From Butyrivibrio sp. AC2005 (GTDB lineage: Bacteria; Bacillota; Clostridia; Lachnospirales; Lachnospiraceae): DNA of 64,000 bases. The position numbers were made by a program, and so were the translations under genes. The notes under the pieces are model-generated. The model worked only from the letters and a program-made list of their open reading frames with translations, searched no databases and was not told the DNA's origin. The DNA lies in NCBI RefSeq assembly GCF_000424145.1, contig NZ_AUJI01000009.1, positions 1 through 64,000 on the forward strand. Reading direction: 5' to 3'. This document shows positions 44,165 through 53,271 of the stretch, in pieces; positions within the stretch are counted from its first letter, which is position 1; the number at the start of each line of letters is the position of its first letter.

Positions 44165-44198
44165 TTGAAAAAAAGGAATTAGATTAAGGACATTTTTT

Positions 44199-45914
44199 AT
44201 GCTTGGAAAGGTAAAAAGAGGAATCCTGTCGCTGGAAGCCTATGCAGCCAGAGGAAAGGATAAAATTAGAATACAGGAGAGATTAAGAAGCATGCAGGAA
44301 GATACTGGTATGTCTGTTTCTGTTATTAATCTGCCTGTAGATAATCCTGACGTGAAGAAACGATTTGCTGCTTCAATTGCAAAGGCAAAGACAAATATTC
44401 AATATGAAATAGCTGAGGATGCAGAGAAAGCCAAGGGAGAATACCTTGTCTTTGTAAACTGCGTAGATGATGTATGTGACGGATGGCTGGATTTTCTTGC
44501 AGAAGCATTCAGAAAGGATGAAAACACAGGAATTGCCGGCGGAAGTACTTATTATTCAGCTAAGATGAGAAAAGGAAAGGCCTATAAAACCAGATTCAAA
44601 GGGGTTTCATATACGGCAAACCGTACAGATAATCGTGGCATGTCCTGTAAGCTTTCAAATGCCAATATAGAAGGTGACGAGCAGAGTGGTGGAATAACTA
44701 AAACAGATATTCCTTCTATAAATATAATAATGATAAAGGCAGATTATTACAGGAAGCTTGGCGGCTTGTGTAAGCTGTATGAAAATAATGCCTGGGACTT
44801 TGCTATTGCTGATCTGTGTTTTATGTCTGTCGCATACGGAAAAGACAATTACCTGTGTGATAATTGCCTGGTTTCCGTGTTTAGAGACAGGGCTATACGA
44901 AAAGGAAATAACGACGGAAGGTATATACTACCCGGAAGGTGGAGAAAAAATGCTTTATCCGGGAAAAGACCTAAGATAAACAATAATGAAATAGACATCT
45001 GTGCTTCAATGCCGGCGAACGAGGATGGAAAGTTCTGGGGTGACTATCACTATGCCAATGCTCTTCAGGCAGCATTGGAAAGACTGGGCTATATTACCAA
45101 TGTAGTTCCGATAGATGACTGGTACGAGGAGAGTACAGCCAGAACAGTATTGGTGCTAAGGGGAAGACGGGGGTATTACAGAAAGGCTTTGGATGACGGG
45201 CAAAGGCTTATTTTCTGGACAATATCCCATCCTGCCGATATAAGCGTTCCTGAGCTTAATCAGGCAAACTACATATTCTATGCTTCGGAAAGAATGCAGG
45301 ATAAGTTTTCTGAAAAGGTTGATGTTCAATCCGAGGTTTTGATGCAGTGTACTGATCCTGTGGCAATGCTGTACAGTGATGAGAGAGTTATTCCGACTAA
45401 CAATTATTCTCCCGAATTATTATTTGTTGGAAACAGCAGAGGAGTATTCAGAAAAATTTTAAGGGATGTTCTTCCTACAGACCATGACCTTCATGTATAT
45501 GGAAGACATTGGGAGAAATTCCCTGAGGTTCAGGAGCATGTGATAGCAAATTATATAGACAATGACAAGGTTGCAAGTGTTTATCACAATGCCAGAATAC
45601 TGCTTAATGATCATTGGGATGACATGAGAGAATATGGCATTATTTCCAACAGAATTTTTGATGCCATGTGTGCCGGGGCGTTTGTTATAAGCGATGATGT
45701 ACCGGGACTTGAGGAAACCTTTGGCGGATGTCTTGTGACTTATACTGACAGAAAGGATCTCAGCGACAAAATAGATTATTATCTTACACATGAGTTTGAG
45801 AGGATGAGAATTGCCAGAGCGGGCAGAAAAAGAGTATTAAATAAACATACTTTTGATGACAGAGCCGAGAAGATAGCGGAAGTTATAATGGCCGATAAGT
45901 ATGCCAGGTTGTAA
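44199..45914 (+). CDS. Two-domain protein: degenerate GT-A-like N-terminus plus CgeB-like glycosyltransferase
   Basis: 571 residues. The N-terminal part (about 1-240) resembles a GT2 enzyme in its second half (GEYLVFVNCVDDVCDGWLDF with a relaxed DXD, then IIMIKADYYRKLGGL) but lacks the usual first strand and glycine-rich start, so it may be inactive. Residues about 265-571 form a GT-B-like unit ending in a Glyco_trans_1_2 (CgeB-type) lobe: LLFVGNSRGVFRKILRD, HVYGRHWEKFP, and GIISNRIFDAMCAGAFVISD near residue 485. TTAAGGAC precedes the ATG. Donor and acceptor are unknown. Confidence 0.72.
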   Translation: MLGKVKRGILSLEAYAARGKDKIRIQERLRSMQEDTGMSVSVINLPVDNPDVKKRFAASIAKAKTNIQYEIAEDAEKAKGEYLVFVNCVDDVCDGWLDFLAEAFRKDENTGIAGGSTYYSAKMRKGKAYKTRFKGVSYTANRTDNRGMSCKLSNANIEGDEQSGGITKTDIPSINIIMIKADYYRKLGGLCKLYENNAWDFAIADLCFMSVAYGKDNYLCDNCLVSVFRDRAIRKGNNDGRYILPGRWRKNALSGKRPKINNNEIDICASMPANEDGKFWGDYHYANALQAALERLGYITNVVPIDDWYEESTARTVLVLRGRRGYYRKALDDGQRLIFWTISHPADISVPELNQANYIFYASERMQDKFSEKVDVQSEVLMQCTDPVAMLYSDERVIPTNNYSPELLFVGNSRGVFRKILRDVLPTDHDLHVYGRHWEKFPEVQEHVIANYIDNDKVASVYHNARILLNDHWDDMREYGIISNRIFDAMCAGAFVISDDVPGLEETFGGCLVTYTDRKDLSDKIDYYLTHEFERMRIARAGRKRVLNKHTFDDRAEKIAEVIMADKYARL

Positions 45915-45979
45915 ATTTGGAGAATAATTGTTAATATATTAGTTTGGATACCTAATGTTAGAGAATAAAAAAGAGAGTT

Positions 45980-46783
45980 ATGAGTATTAGTACAAAGATA
46001 AAAAAGAAAATCAGAAAAGCAAGGTCTTATAAGTTCCTGTTTGAAGAGCTGGTTCAGAGAGACTTTAACCAGAAATACAAGCGAACCATACTTGGAATGG
46101 CCTGGAGTATATTATCGCCCCTTTTACATCTCCTTGTTATGAAGGTTGTATTTACACAGTTCTTCGGAAGAGGCAAGAATTCACTCTACTATACAACGTA
46201 CCTTTTTTCGGGGAATATAATAATGTCTTTCTATAAGGAAGCTACCAAGCAGGGTATGAGTTCCCTTTTCAAGGAGAGGAAGATACTGCAGAAGATAAAC
46301 GTACCAAAGTATCTGTTCCTTTTATCAAAAAATGTGTCGGCTTTTGTTAACTTCCTGCTGACACTGGTCGTTTTTTTCATATTCTGTTTCTTTGACAAGA
46401 TACAGTTTGGACCGCGAATGCTGCTGATAGTTTATCCTATTTCAACGCTTCTTGTTATGAATATAGGAATAGGAATGATTCTTTCGGCTTTGTATGTATT
46501 TTTTAGAGATATACAATATTTATATGATGTATTCCTGACACTTCTCGGATATCTGTCAGCTATCTTCTATCATGTAGAGGATTTCAACAATATCATGGTA
46601 CAGAGAGCATTTTTGCTTAATCCTGTGTATGTGGTAATAAAGTATATCAGAGTAGTAGTTATAGATTGTCAGATACCTTCAATAGAATATCATGCATTAT
46701 GCGCATTTTATGCATTGTTCTATCTGGCAATCGGCTTGTGGATTTATAAGAGATATAACCACGAGTTTGTTTATTATTTGTAA
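45980..46783 (+). CDS. ABC-2 type polysaccharide/teichoic acid export permease (TagG/Wzm-like)
   Basis: The 267-residue permease has six membrane segments. The N-terminal cytoplasmic YKFLFEELVQRDFNQKYKRT followed by LGMAWSILSPLLHLLVM is the common signature of ABC-2 glycan exporters. Together with the ATPase encoded 20 bases downstream it should export a finished lipid-linked polymer, in contrast to the flippase/polymerase route of operon A. AAAAGAGAG precedes the ATG. Length and order are as in TagGH and Wzm/Wzt pairs. Confidence 0.86.
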   Translation: MSISTKIKKKIRKARSYKFLFEELVQRDFNQKYKRTILGMAWSILSPLLHLLVMKVVFTQFFGRGKNSLYYTTYLFSGNIIMSFYKEATKQGMSSLFKERKILQKINVPKYLFLLSKNVSAFVNFLLTLVVFFIFCFFDKIQFGPRMLLIVYPISTLLVMNIGIGMILSALYVFFRDIQYLYDVFLTLLGYLSAIFYHVEDFNNIMVQRAFLLNPVYVVIKYIRVVVIDCQIPSIEYHALCAFYALFYLAIGLWIYKRYNHEFVYYL

Positions 46784-46803
46784 TATAAAGATCAGGAGTT
46801 TTC

Positions 46804-47745
46804 ATGTCAGTTATTGAATGTAATGATGTCAGTATCCGCTACATCACCGGAGACTTAAAGGCAATTGGATTAAAAGAGTTTGTTGTCCGCAAGCTTACAG
46901 GCAATTATCATGTCAAAGAGTTTTGGGCAGACAGACATATATCCTTCAAGCTTGAGAAGGGAGATATGCTTGGAATCATAGGTTCCAACGGTGCCGGAAA
47001 GAGTACTATCCTTAAGGCGATTTCCCAGATTCTTCTTCCTGTTGAGGGTTCTATTAAAGTGAATGGTACAATTGCCGCACTCCTTGAGCTTACCAGTGGC
47101 TTTGATGAGGATATGACTGTTAAGGAGAATGCGTATCTTCGTGGAGCGATGCTTGGATACACCAGACAGTTCATGGATGAGAGATATGAGGAGATTATTC
47201 AGTTTGCTGAGCTCCAGAAGTTTGAGGATTATCAGTTTAAACAATTATCAAGTGGTATGCGAAGCAGACTTGCATTTTCAATAGCCTGTCTTGTTGATCC
47301 GGATGTCCTCATACTGGACGAGGTTCTGTCAGTAGGTGACGGTGCATTCCGTGAGAAGAGTGGTAATAAGATGAGAGAGATACTAAAAAAGGGTATCACA
47401 GCAATCCTTGTATCTCACTCGATTTCACAGGTAAGGGAGCTCTGCGACAAGATTCTGTGGCTTGATCATGGTAAACAGATAGCGTTTGGCTCAGATGTTA
47501 CAAGGCTTTGTGATGCATATGAGGAGTTCCTCCAGACACAACAGATTCCTACTTCGGAAGCAGAGATAGATAAGCTTGCCAATGATTTCAAGATCCGCAA
47601 GGAGAAGGAGGTTAAGGAACAGACTTCTGAGCTCAGAAAGATGATGAGGACTGTACCTGACGACGAGGCATACAGAGCAGCAATTGGCTTCCTTAAGGAG
47701 AAGCATCCCGAGACACTCAGGGATATAGATAAGTTGAGAGATTAG
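46804..47745 (+). CDS. ABC exporter ATPase subunit (TagH/Wzt-like)
   Basis: The 313-residue ATPase has Walker A GSNGAGKST (residues about 61-69), LSSGMRSRLAF, and Walker B VLILDEVLSVGD with LVSHSISQVRELCDK. The C-terminal stretch from about residue 235 is helical and charged (IDKLANDFKIRKEKEVKEQ) and lacks the beta-sandwich substrate-binding domain of Wzt proteins that read modified chain ends. The N-terminal region before Walker A is longer than usual, as in TagH-type ATPases. AGGAG precedes the ATG. Confidence 0.86.
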   Translation: MSVIECNDVSIRYITGDLKAIGLKEFVVRKLTGNYHVKEFWADRHISFKLEKGDMLGIIGSNGAGKSTILKAISQILLPVEGSIKVNGTIAALLELTSGFDEDMTVKENAYLRGAMLGYTRQFMDERYEEIIQFAELQKFEDYQFKQLSSGMRSRLAFSIACLVDPDVLILDEVLSVGDGAFREKSGNKMREILKKGITAILVSHSISQVRELCDKILWLDHGKQIAFGSDVTRLCDAYEEFLQTQQIPTSEAEIDKLANDFKIRKEKEVKEQTSELRKMMRTVPDDEAYRAAIGFLKEKHPETLRDIDKLRD

Positions 47746-47746
47746 T

Positions 47747-48844
47747 ATGGAAAAGAAAGTTACGGTGGTTGTTCCTTCATATAATACGGAGAAACAGATT
47801 GAAAAATGTCTTGATACCATCTGCGCGCAGACACTTAAGGATATTGAGATAATCGTTGTGGATGACGGGTCTACGGATGGTACGGTTTCTATTGCTGAGG
47901 AATATGCAAAAAAGGACAACAGGATATCAGTAATAAAAAATCAGCATGAAAATGCCGGGGCTGCGAGAAATGCAGGGCTGGATAAGTCGGAGGGCGAATA
48001 CATCGTCTTCTGGGATTCAGATGATTTTTTTGCTGTATCTGCACTTGAGAAGTTATATAAAAAGTGTAAAGCCGAAGATGCCGATATTTGCATCTGCGAC
48101 GCTTTTCATGTGGATGATAAAAGCGGCAAGAGGGTACTTGGTAACAAGAATAATTACCAGTATCTTGTTAAGGGCAACACTTACAATAGGAAAACCAACC
48201 CTGACTACATCCTGAATATAACTACGAATGTTCCGTGGAACAAGATGTTCCGCACAGGGTTTATAAGAACTCAGGGGATTCGCTTTCAAAGCATCGAGAG
48301 AGCAAACGATGCTTTTTTTACTATGTCTGCGATGACTCTTGCTGAAAAAATAACTGTTATAAAGGATCCGCTCATTTACTGGAGAATAAATCAGAAGATA
48401 AGTACTACAAGTGATAAATCAAGATCACCTATGTGTGTGTTTAAGGCATTTGAGGAGACGAAGAGGTTTCTTGAGGAGAGAGGCGTCTACGGGGAAGTTA
48501 AAAAGAGCTTTCTGAACAGGGCTGTAGACAGTTATCTGTACAGTCTTAAGTGCCAGAAGAATTTAAACAGCATAGACAGCTTCAGAGAGTCTTTTGATTA
48601 TATAAAAAATGAGGCATTTCCAAGGCTTGGATGGGAAAATATAGGCCCGGATGATATTTATAAGCGTAACAAATATGAGACCTTGATGTATGTAATCAAT
48701 GGAAGTTACGAGGAATACATGTTGTTCATGGAAGATGAGCTCCAGACCAGATATAACAAAACTATCAACTCAAAAGCTTACAGATTTGCCAGAAAGTTAG
48801 CATGGTTTCCTAGAATGCTTAAAAGAAGGATGGGACTGAAATAA
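47747..48844 (+). CDS. Glycosyltransferase family 2
   Basis: The 365-residue protein has VTVVVPSYNTEKQIEKCLDT, IEIIVVDDGSTDGT and YIVFWDSDDFFA with the DXD. The C-terminal part contains NVPWNKMFRTGFIR and ANDAFFTMSAMT, a frequent feature of GT2 enzymes in Gram-positive capsule loci, and ends in a basic segment (RFARKLAWFPRMLKRRM) that could bind the membrane. It begins one base after the ATPase stop and overlaps the epimerase start by one base. Confidence 0.82.
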   Translation: MEKKVTVVVPSYNTEKQIEKCLDTICAQTLKDIEIIVVDDGSTDGTVSIAEEYAKKDNRISVIKNQHENAGAARNAGLDKSEGEYIVFWDSDDFFAVSALEKLYKKCKAEDADICICDAFHVDDKSGKRVLGNKNNYQYLVKGNTYNRKTNPDYILNITTNVPWNKMFRTGFIRTQGIRFQSIERANDAFFTMSAMTLAEKITVIKDPLIYWRINQKISTTSDKSRSPMCVFKAFEETKRFLEERGVYGEVKKSFLNRAVDSYLYSLKCQKNLNSIDSFRESFDYIKNEAFPRLGWENIGPDDIYKRNKYETLMYVINGSYEEYMLFMEDELQTRYNKTINSKAYRFARKLAWFPRMLKRRMGLK

Positions 48845-49890
48845 TGAATTTATTGGATAATTCACTTTATTTAGAGGATATTTCTTATATTACAGGAAGG
48901 AAGCTTCCCTGGGATAAGCTTTCCGGGAAGAGCTTTCTGATATCAGGTGCAACGGGACTTATCGGAAGCTGTCTTATTGATGCGCTTACAGCGCTTGATA
49001 AAGAGAAAAATCTTGGAATTAAGATTTATGCCATCGGAAGGAATAAGAGCAAGATCGAAGCAAGATTCGATACAGCCATCGTGACTGCGGTAGAACAGGA
49101 TGTTAATAAGCCGTTTTCAGAAGAGATTAAGAGTGTAAAAGCAGATTATGTGCTTCATCTTGCAAGTAATACTCATCCGATGCAGTATTCGACAGATCCT
49201 ATCGGAACCATCATGACAAATCTGATAGGGCTTAACAATATGCTTGAAATAAGTGAGACTGCAGAGAGATTTCTGTTTGCGTCATCTGTTGAGATATACG
49301 GCGAAAACAGAGGAGATGTGGAACGTTTTGATGAGAGCTACCTTGGTTATATAGACTGTAATACAGCAAGGGCAGGTTATCCTGAGGGAAAAAGAGCAGG
49401 TGAGGCACTTTGTCAGTCTTATATAAAGCAGAAGGGAATGGATATAGTTATCCCGAGACTTTCAAGAACCTATGGACCTACAATGCTCCAGTCAGACACA
49501 AAGGCGATATCCCAGTTTATTAAGAAGGGCGTTGCAGGTGAGGATATTGTGCTTAAATCCGAGGGTACCCAGCTTTATTCCTACAGCTATGTGGCGGATG
49601 CTGTAACGGGACTTCTGTATGTTCTCTTACTTGGCGAGAACGGTGGCGCCTACAATATTGCAGATGAGGCTTCAGACATTACACTTAAGGATCTTGCGGC
49701 CATAATTGCAGATTATGCAGGCAAAAAAGTAATTTTTGAGCTTCCGGATGCCACAGAGGCAGCAGGCTACTCCAAGGCTACAAAGGCTATTCTTGATTCG
49801 GCTAAATTAAAGAAGCTTGGCTGGAACGCAGGCTATGACATGAAGAAGGGTCTGGAGCGAACTATAGATGTCTTGAAAGAAGAACTTTGA
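48844..49890 (+). CDS. NAD-dependent epimerase/dehydratase (extended SDR)
   Basis: The 348-residue protein has an N-terminal helical addition, then SGATGLIGS (residues about 34-42) and the catalytic Tyr179 and Lys183 in AGYPEGKRAGEAL. RLSRTYGPTM and YSYVADAVTGLLY follow as in sugar-nucleotide epimerases. Proteins of this form often accompany IspD/TarI-type cytidylyltransferases and LicD genes in surface-polymer clusters, where they may make or modify an activated polyol or sugar. The substrate here is not determined. Repeat copy 3 separates it from the following gene. Confidence 0.8.
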   Translation: MNLLDNSLYLEDISYITGRKLPWDKLSGKSFLISGATGLIGSCLIDALTALDKEKNLGIKIYAIGRNKSKIEARFDTAIVTAVEQDVNKPFSEEIKSVKADYVLHLASNTHPMQYSTDPIGTIMTNLIGLNNMLEISETAERFLFASSVEIYGENRGDVERFDESYLGYIDCNTARAGYPEGKRAGEALCQSYIKQKGMDIVIPRLSRTYGPTMLQSDTKAISQFIKKGVAGEDIVLKSEGTQLYSYSYVADAVTGLLYVLLLGENGGAYNIADEASDITLKDLAAIIADYAGKKVIFELPDATEAAGYSKATKAILDSAKLKKLGWNAGYDMKKGLERTIDVLKEEL

Positions 49891-49941
49891 GCGAATTGTA
49901 ATTGCTTGTAAATATTATAAAAGGACATGAGAAAAAATAAT

Positions 49942-50039
49942 GCCTTCCCTTTGGGGGCGCAAGACGTCCGGGGGACGTCTGCTTTGCGCCGACCGAAGTG
50001 GAACGAAGACAGGTGTCAGCGAAGCTGACGGATGAGGGG
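49942..50039. repeat. Palindromic dispersed repeat, copy 3 (right half only)
   Basis: This copy starts with GCCTTCCCTTTGGGGGCGC, matching the internal part of copy 1 from about 18861, and ends with GGATGAGGGG (50030-50039). The end hairpin is GTCAGC-GAA-GCTGAC (50015-50029), replacing GCCC-GAA-GGGC of copy 1 with a different but still paired stem. The middle palindrome is GACGTCC-GGG-GGACGTC. The final GAGGGG with the next GAGGA may double as ribosome site for the gene at 50054. Confidence 0.82.
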
Positions 50040-50053
50040 AGGATTATCCTAGA

Positions 50054-51268
50054 ATGAAGTTTAAGGAGTGGAAGCAGTCCACTGAGGATTTTATAATAAG
50101 ATGGGTTTCCAGAAAGATAGTATTCCCTGCCATGTTTTTTGCAGGCAGCCTAAAACCCCTTAAGGAAAATAAGGTGGTCTTTTTGGAATTAAGGCTCCTT
50201 TCGCTATCAAATAACCACAAAGAGCTTTATAAGAGGCTTACAGAGGACTATGACCTCGATGTGCATTGCATTTTCTTTAAAATAGGGACAGCGAGACGAC
50301 GCGAGATATATAAGCATTATGCGGAATATATCAGGGAAGCGGCAGATGCAAAGTACCTTATTTTCAGCGAAGGTAATGATGTTCATGCCTGTGTGTGGAA
50401 AAGAAAAGGCCAGCATCAGCTAAATACCTGGCACGCTGCAGGCGCCTTTAAGAGATTTGGGCTTTCTACAGCAAAGAAACTGTTTGGAGACACAGCAGCA
50501 AATATGAAAAGATTCCCTTCGCATGGGGATTATGACCTGGTGACAGTAAGTTCTCCTGAAGTTGAGTGGGCTTATATAGAGGCCATGGGCAAAGAGAAAG
50601 ATCCGGAATGCATAAAGGCAGTTGGCCTTTCGAGAACGGATATTTTTTATAAAGATGGTGAAAAAGCTGCTGCTTATGAGAGATTCTATAAGCAGTTCCC
50701 GGAGGCAAAGGGTAAAAAGGTTATTCTCTATGCACCTACTTTCAGAGGAAAGACTGTTGGAGCCGAGACACCGGACAGACTGTCGGTTAAGATGTTTTAT
50801 GAAAGTCTCCATGAAGACTATGTTCTTGTGTTTAAGCATCACCCCATTGTACATAAGAGACCTGAGGTTCCGGAGGAATATAGCACGTTTGCCAGGGACT
50901 TGTCCGATACCATGACAATTGAAGATCTGTTGTTTGTCAGTGACATATGCATAAGCGATTATTCATCTCTTATCTATGAGTATTCTCTCTTTGAAAAGCC
51001 GATGATATTCTTTGCTTATGACCTTGATGATTACTTTGACTGGAGGGGCTTTTATTATAACTATGATGAGCTTACTCCCGGCCCTGTTTACAAGACTAAT
51101 GAAGAGATGCTCGACTATATAGAGCATATAGATGAGAGATTTGACAGGGAAGAAGTAAGGAGATTCAAGGAGCGGTTTATGAGTGCATGTGATGGTCATG
51201 CTACGGACCGCATAATGAAGATGTTTTTTGAACCATCACTTGAGAAGTATAAAAAGAAAGATAAGTAA
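50054..51268 (+). CDS. CDP-glycerol glycerophosphotransferase family protein (TagF/TagB-like)
   Basis: The 404-residue protein fits the Glyphos_transf family. NTWHAAGAFKRFGL with His127 is the first catalytic-His region. VTVSSPEVEWAYIEA and VILYAPTFRG follow. VLVFKHHP with His262 and His263 is the second His region, and CISDYSSLIYEYSLFEKP with FDWRGFYYNYDELTPGP ends the domain. These enzymes transfer glycerol or ribitol phosphate from the CDP-activated form to build teichoic acid-type chains at the inner membrane face. No CDP-glycerol cytidylyltransferase (TagD) is seen; the TarI-like gene at 41530 may supply a donor. It overlaps the LtaS-like gene by one base. Confidence 0.86.
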   Translation: MKFKEWKQSTEDFIIRWVSRKIVFPAMFFAGSLKPLKENKVVFLELRLLSLSNNHKELYKRLTEDYDLDVHCIFFKIGTARRREIYKHYAEYIREAADAKYLIFSEGNDVHACVWKRKGQHQLNTWHAAGAFKRFGLSTAKKLFGDTAANMKRFPSHGDYDLVTVSSPEVEWAYIEAMGKEKDPECIKAVGLSRTDIFYKDGEKAAAYERFYKQFPEAKGKKVILYAPTFRGKTVGAETPDRLSVKMFYESLHEDYVLVFKHHPIVHKRPEVPEEYSTFARDLSDTMTIEDLLFVSDICISDYSSLIYEYSLFEKPMIFFAYDLDDYFDWRGFYYNYDELTPGPVYKTNEEMLDYIEHIDERFDREEVRRFKERFMSACDGHATDRIMKMFFEPSLEKYKKKDK

Positions 51269-53265
51269 TGACTCAGAAGAAGACCTTTAAAATTGTATAC
51301 CTCATAATAGCGGCACTTATAACTGCATTTGGTTTAAGCCAGGTAACGGATTACACAGGAAAGAGATACCTGGTTCTTACGGCAGCTTTTTTAATTTTTG
51401 CGTTTGGATTTCCTTTTGTCAGTGAAAAGGTAAGAGGGATTCTGGATAAATGGCCAAGATATGTGCTCCTTATAATATATCCGTTTATATGTTATTTTCT
51501 TACAGAATGTGCACTGGATACAGGATATTCCATATTCGGAGCTAAGCTTAAGGCTATTGTCGGTAATTACGGACTATACTGCCTGATGCTGTGGGCCATA
51601 TATGCATTTACCTTATCCCTTAGATGGTCACTTTTTCTTACGGGTGTTCTGTCGGGGATGTTTGGTATAGTAAACTACTATGTCATAAAGTTTAGACAGA
51701 TACCAATACTGGCAGGTGATATAGCAACAACGGGCACAGCGCTTAATGTGGCAAAAGAGTACGAATATTCATACACTATCAAGCAATTTATGATGATAGC
51801 ATTTATTCTTGCATGTTTTTCTTTTTTCTTGTTCTATAGAGCGGGCGAGGAGAAGAGAAGGGATATTCGTTTCAGACTGATAGTTGCAGGCCTGGGTGTT
51901 ATAGTAGTAATCGGATCAGTATATACACTTGGTGCAACGGATTTTCTTAAAAATCATGGGATTACAATTAATACCTTTATGCCCATAAAATCATACAGAA
52001 ATAACGGTGGTCTTCTTACATTTACAAGAAGCATTCGCACTATGGTAATAGATAAACCCAAGGACTATAGTGTTAAAACCATTACAGAGCTTCAGAATAC
52101 CTACACTTCAGATTCTGTATCATCTGATACCGATTTTAAGAGACCAAATGTTATTGTTGTTATGGATGAGGCATATGCTGATCTTCAGGATGTGGGAGAG
52201 CTTCACACAGATAAGGAGGTCATGCCTTTCTACGACAGTCTTACAGAGAATGCAATAAAGGGGAAGAGCTATGTATCGGTATTCGGAGGTCAGACAGCCA
52301 ATACGGAGTACGAATTTCTAAGCGGAGATTCCAAGGCATTCCTTCCTGCCGGAACTACACCTTATCAGCTCTATATAAAGAGCTTTATACCGACACTTAC
52401 CCAGAATATGATATTGGATAATTACAGTGGTATTCTGGCGCTCCATCCTTATAAGAAGAGCGGTTACAACAGACAAAATGTTTATCCTTATATGGGATTT
52501 TCAAGATTTATAACAATTGATGATTTTACTGAAGATACACATACAATCGGCGGTCATATAGATGACAAAGAGGACTTTGCAAGAATAATAGAGGAATATG
52601 AGAAGGCCAAGGCTGAGAGCGATGAACCTTTTTATATTTTCAATGTTACTATGCAGAATCACAGTCCTTATGCAGGCGAGTGGGAGAATCTTCCTGATGA
52701 GATAGACGTACTTGATGATAATCTGCAGCAGGACGGAGTAGAGAACTATCTTAATCTTATCCATGAGAGTGACGCTGCACTTAAGGAACTGGTGGAGTAC
52801 TTTGAAAAAGTTGAAGAACCAACCGTTATTGTGTATTTCGGAGATCATCAGCCGGGGCTTTCGGATGAGTTCTATGATAACCTGCTTGGTGCTGATAAGA
52901 GCAGTTTAAAGGGACTTGACCAGATGAATCTGTACCATACGAGATTTCTTATCTGGGCAAATTATGACATACCTGAAGAAAATTATAACCTTGAGAGTGG
53001 AATAAGTATTAACTATCTTCAGTCAGTGATGCTTGAAGCCTGCGGAATGAAGAAAAGCGGATATAATAAGTATCTCCTGGACCTCATGAAGGATGTTCCT
53101 ATAATAAATGCTAACGGTTATGTTGGAGCTGATGGGAATTTCTATGAAGTGGATGATAAGACGTCACCTTATTATGAGGAGATAAATATTTATAATACAC
53201 TTTGCTACAATCATCTTTTTGATAAGAAGAACAGGGTGGATTCGTTCTTCGAATATGGGGAGTGA
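51268..53265 (+). CDS. LtaS-like phosphoglycerol transferase without GDPD domain
   Basis: 665 residues. Five membrane segments occupy residues about 8-225, followed by the extracytoplasmic sulfatase-fold domain with Glu301 (VMDEAY), Thr343 (GGQTANTE), Asp526 and His527 (FGDHQP), matching the metal and nucleophile residues of lipoteichoic acid synthase. It is closely similar to the first two thirds of the fusion at 37809, down to the ending KKNRVDSFFEYGE, and plainly a paralogue. The start overlaps the TagF-like stop (TAATG). It should add phosphoglycerol to a glycan or anchor outside the membrane. Confidence 0.86.
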   Translation: MTQKKTFKIVYLIIAALITAFGLSQVTDYTGKRYLVLTAAFLIFAFGFPFVSEKVRGILDKWPRYVLLIIYPFICYFLTECALDTGYSIFGAKLKAIVGNYGLYCLMLWAIYAFTLSLRWSLFLTGVLSGMFGIVNYYVIKFRQIPILAGDIATTGTALNVAKEYEYSYTIKQFMMIAFILACFSFFLFYRAGEEKRRDIRFRLIVAGLGVIVVIGSVYTLGATDFLKNHGITINTFMPIKSYRNNGGLLTFTRSIRTMVIDKPKDYSVKTITELQNTYTSDSVSSDTDFKRPNVIVVMDEAYADLQDVGELHTDKEVMPFYDSLTENAIKGKSYVSVFGGQTANTEYEFLSGDSKAFLPAGTTPYQLYIKSFIPTLTQNMILDNYSGILALHPYKKSGYNRQNVYPYMGFSRFITIDDFTEDTHTIGGHIDDKEDFARIIEEYEKAKAESDEPFYIFNVTMQNHSPYAGEWENLPDEIDVLDDNLQQDGVENYLNLIHESDAALKELVEYFEKVEEPTVIVYFGDHQPGLSDEFYDNLLGADKSSLKGLDQMNLYHTRFLIWANYDIPEENYNLESGISINYLQSVMLEACGMKKSGYNKYLLDLMKDVPIINANGYVGADGNFYEVDDKTSPYYEEINIYNTLCYNHLFDKKNRVDSFFEYGE

Positions 53266-53271
53266 GACTGA

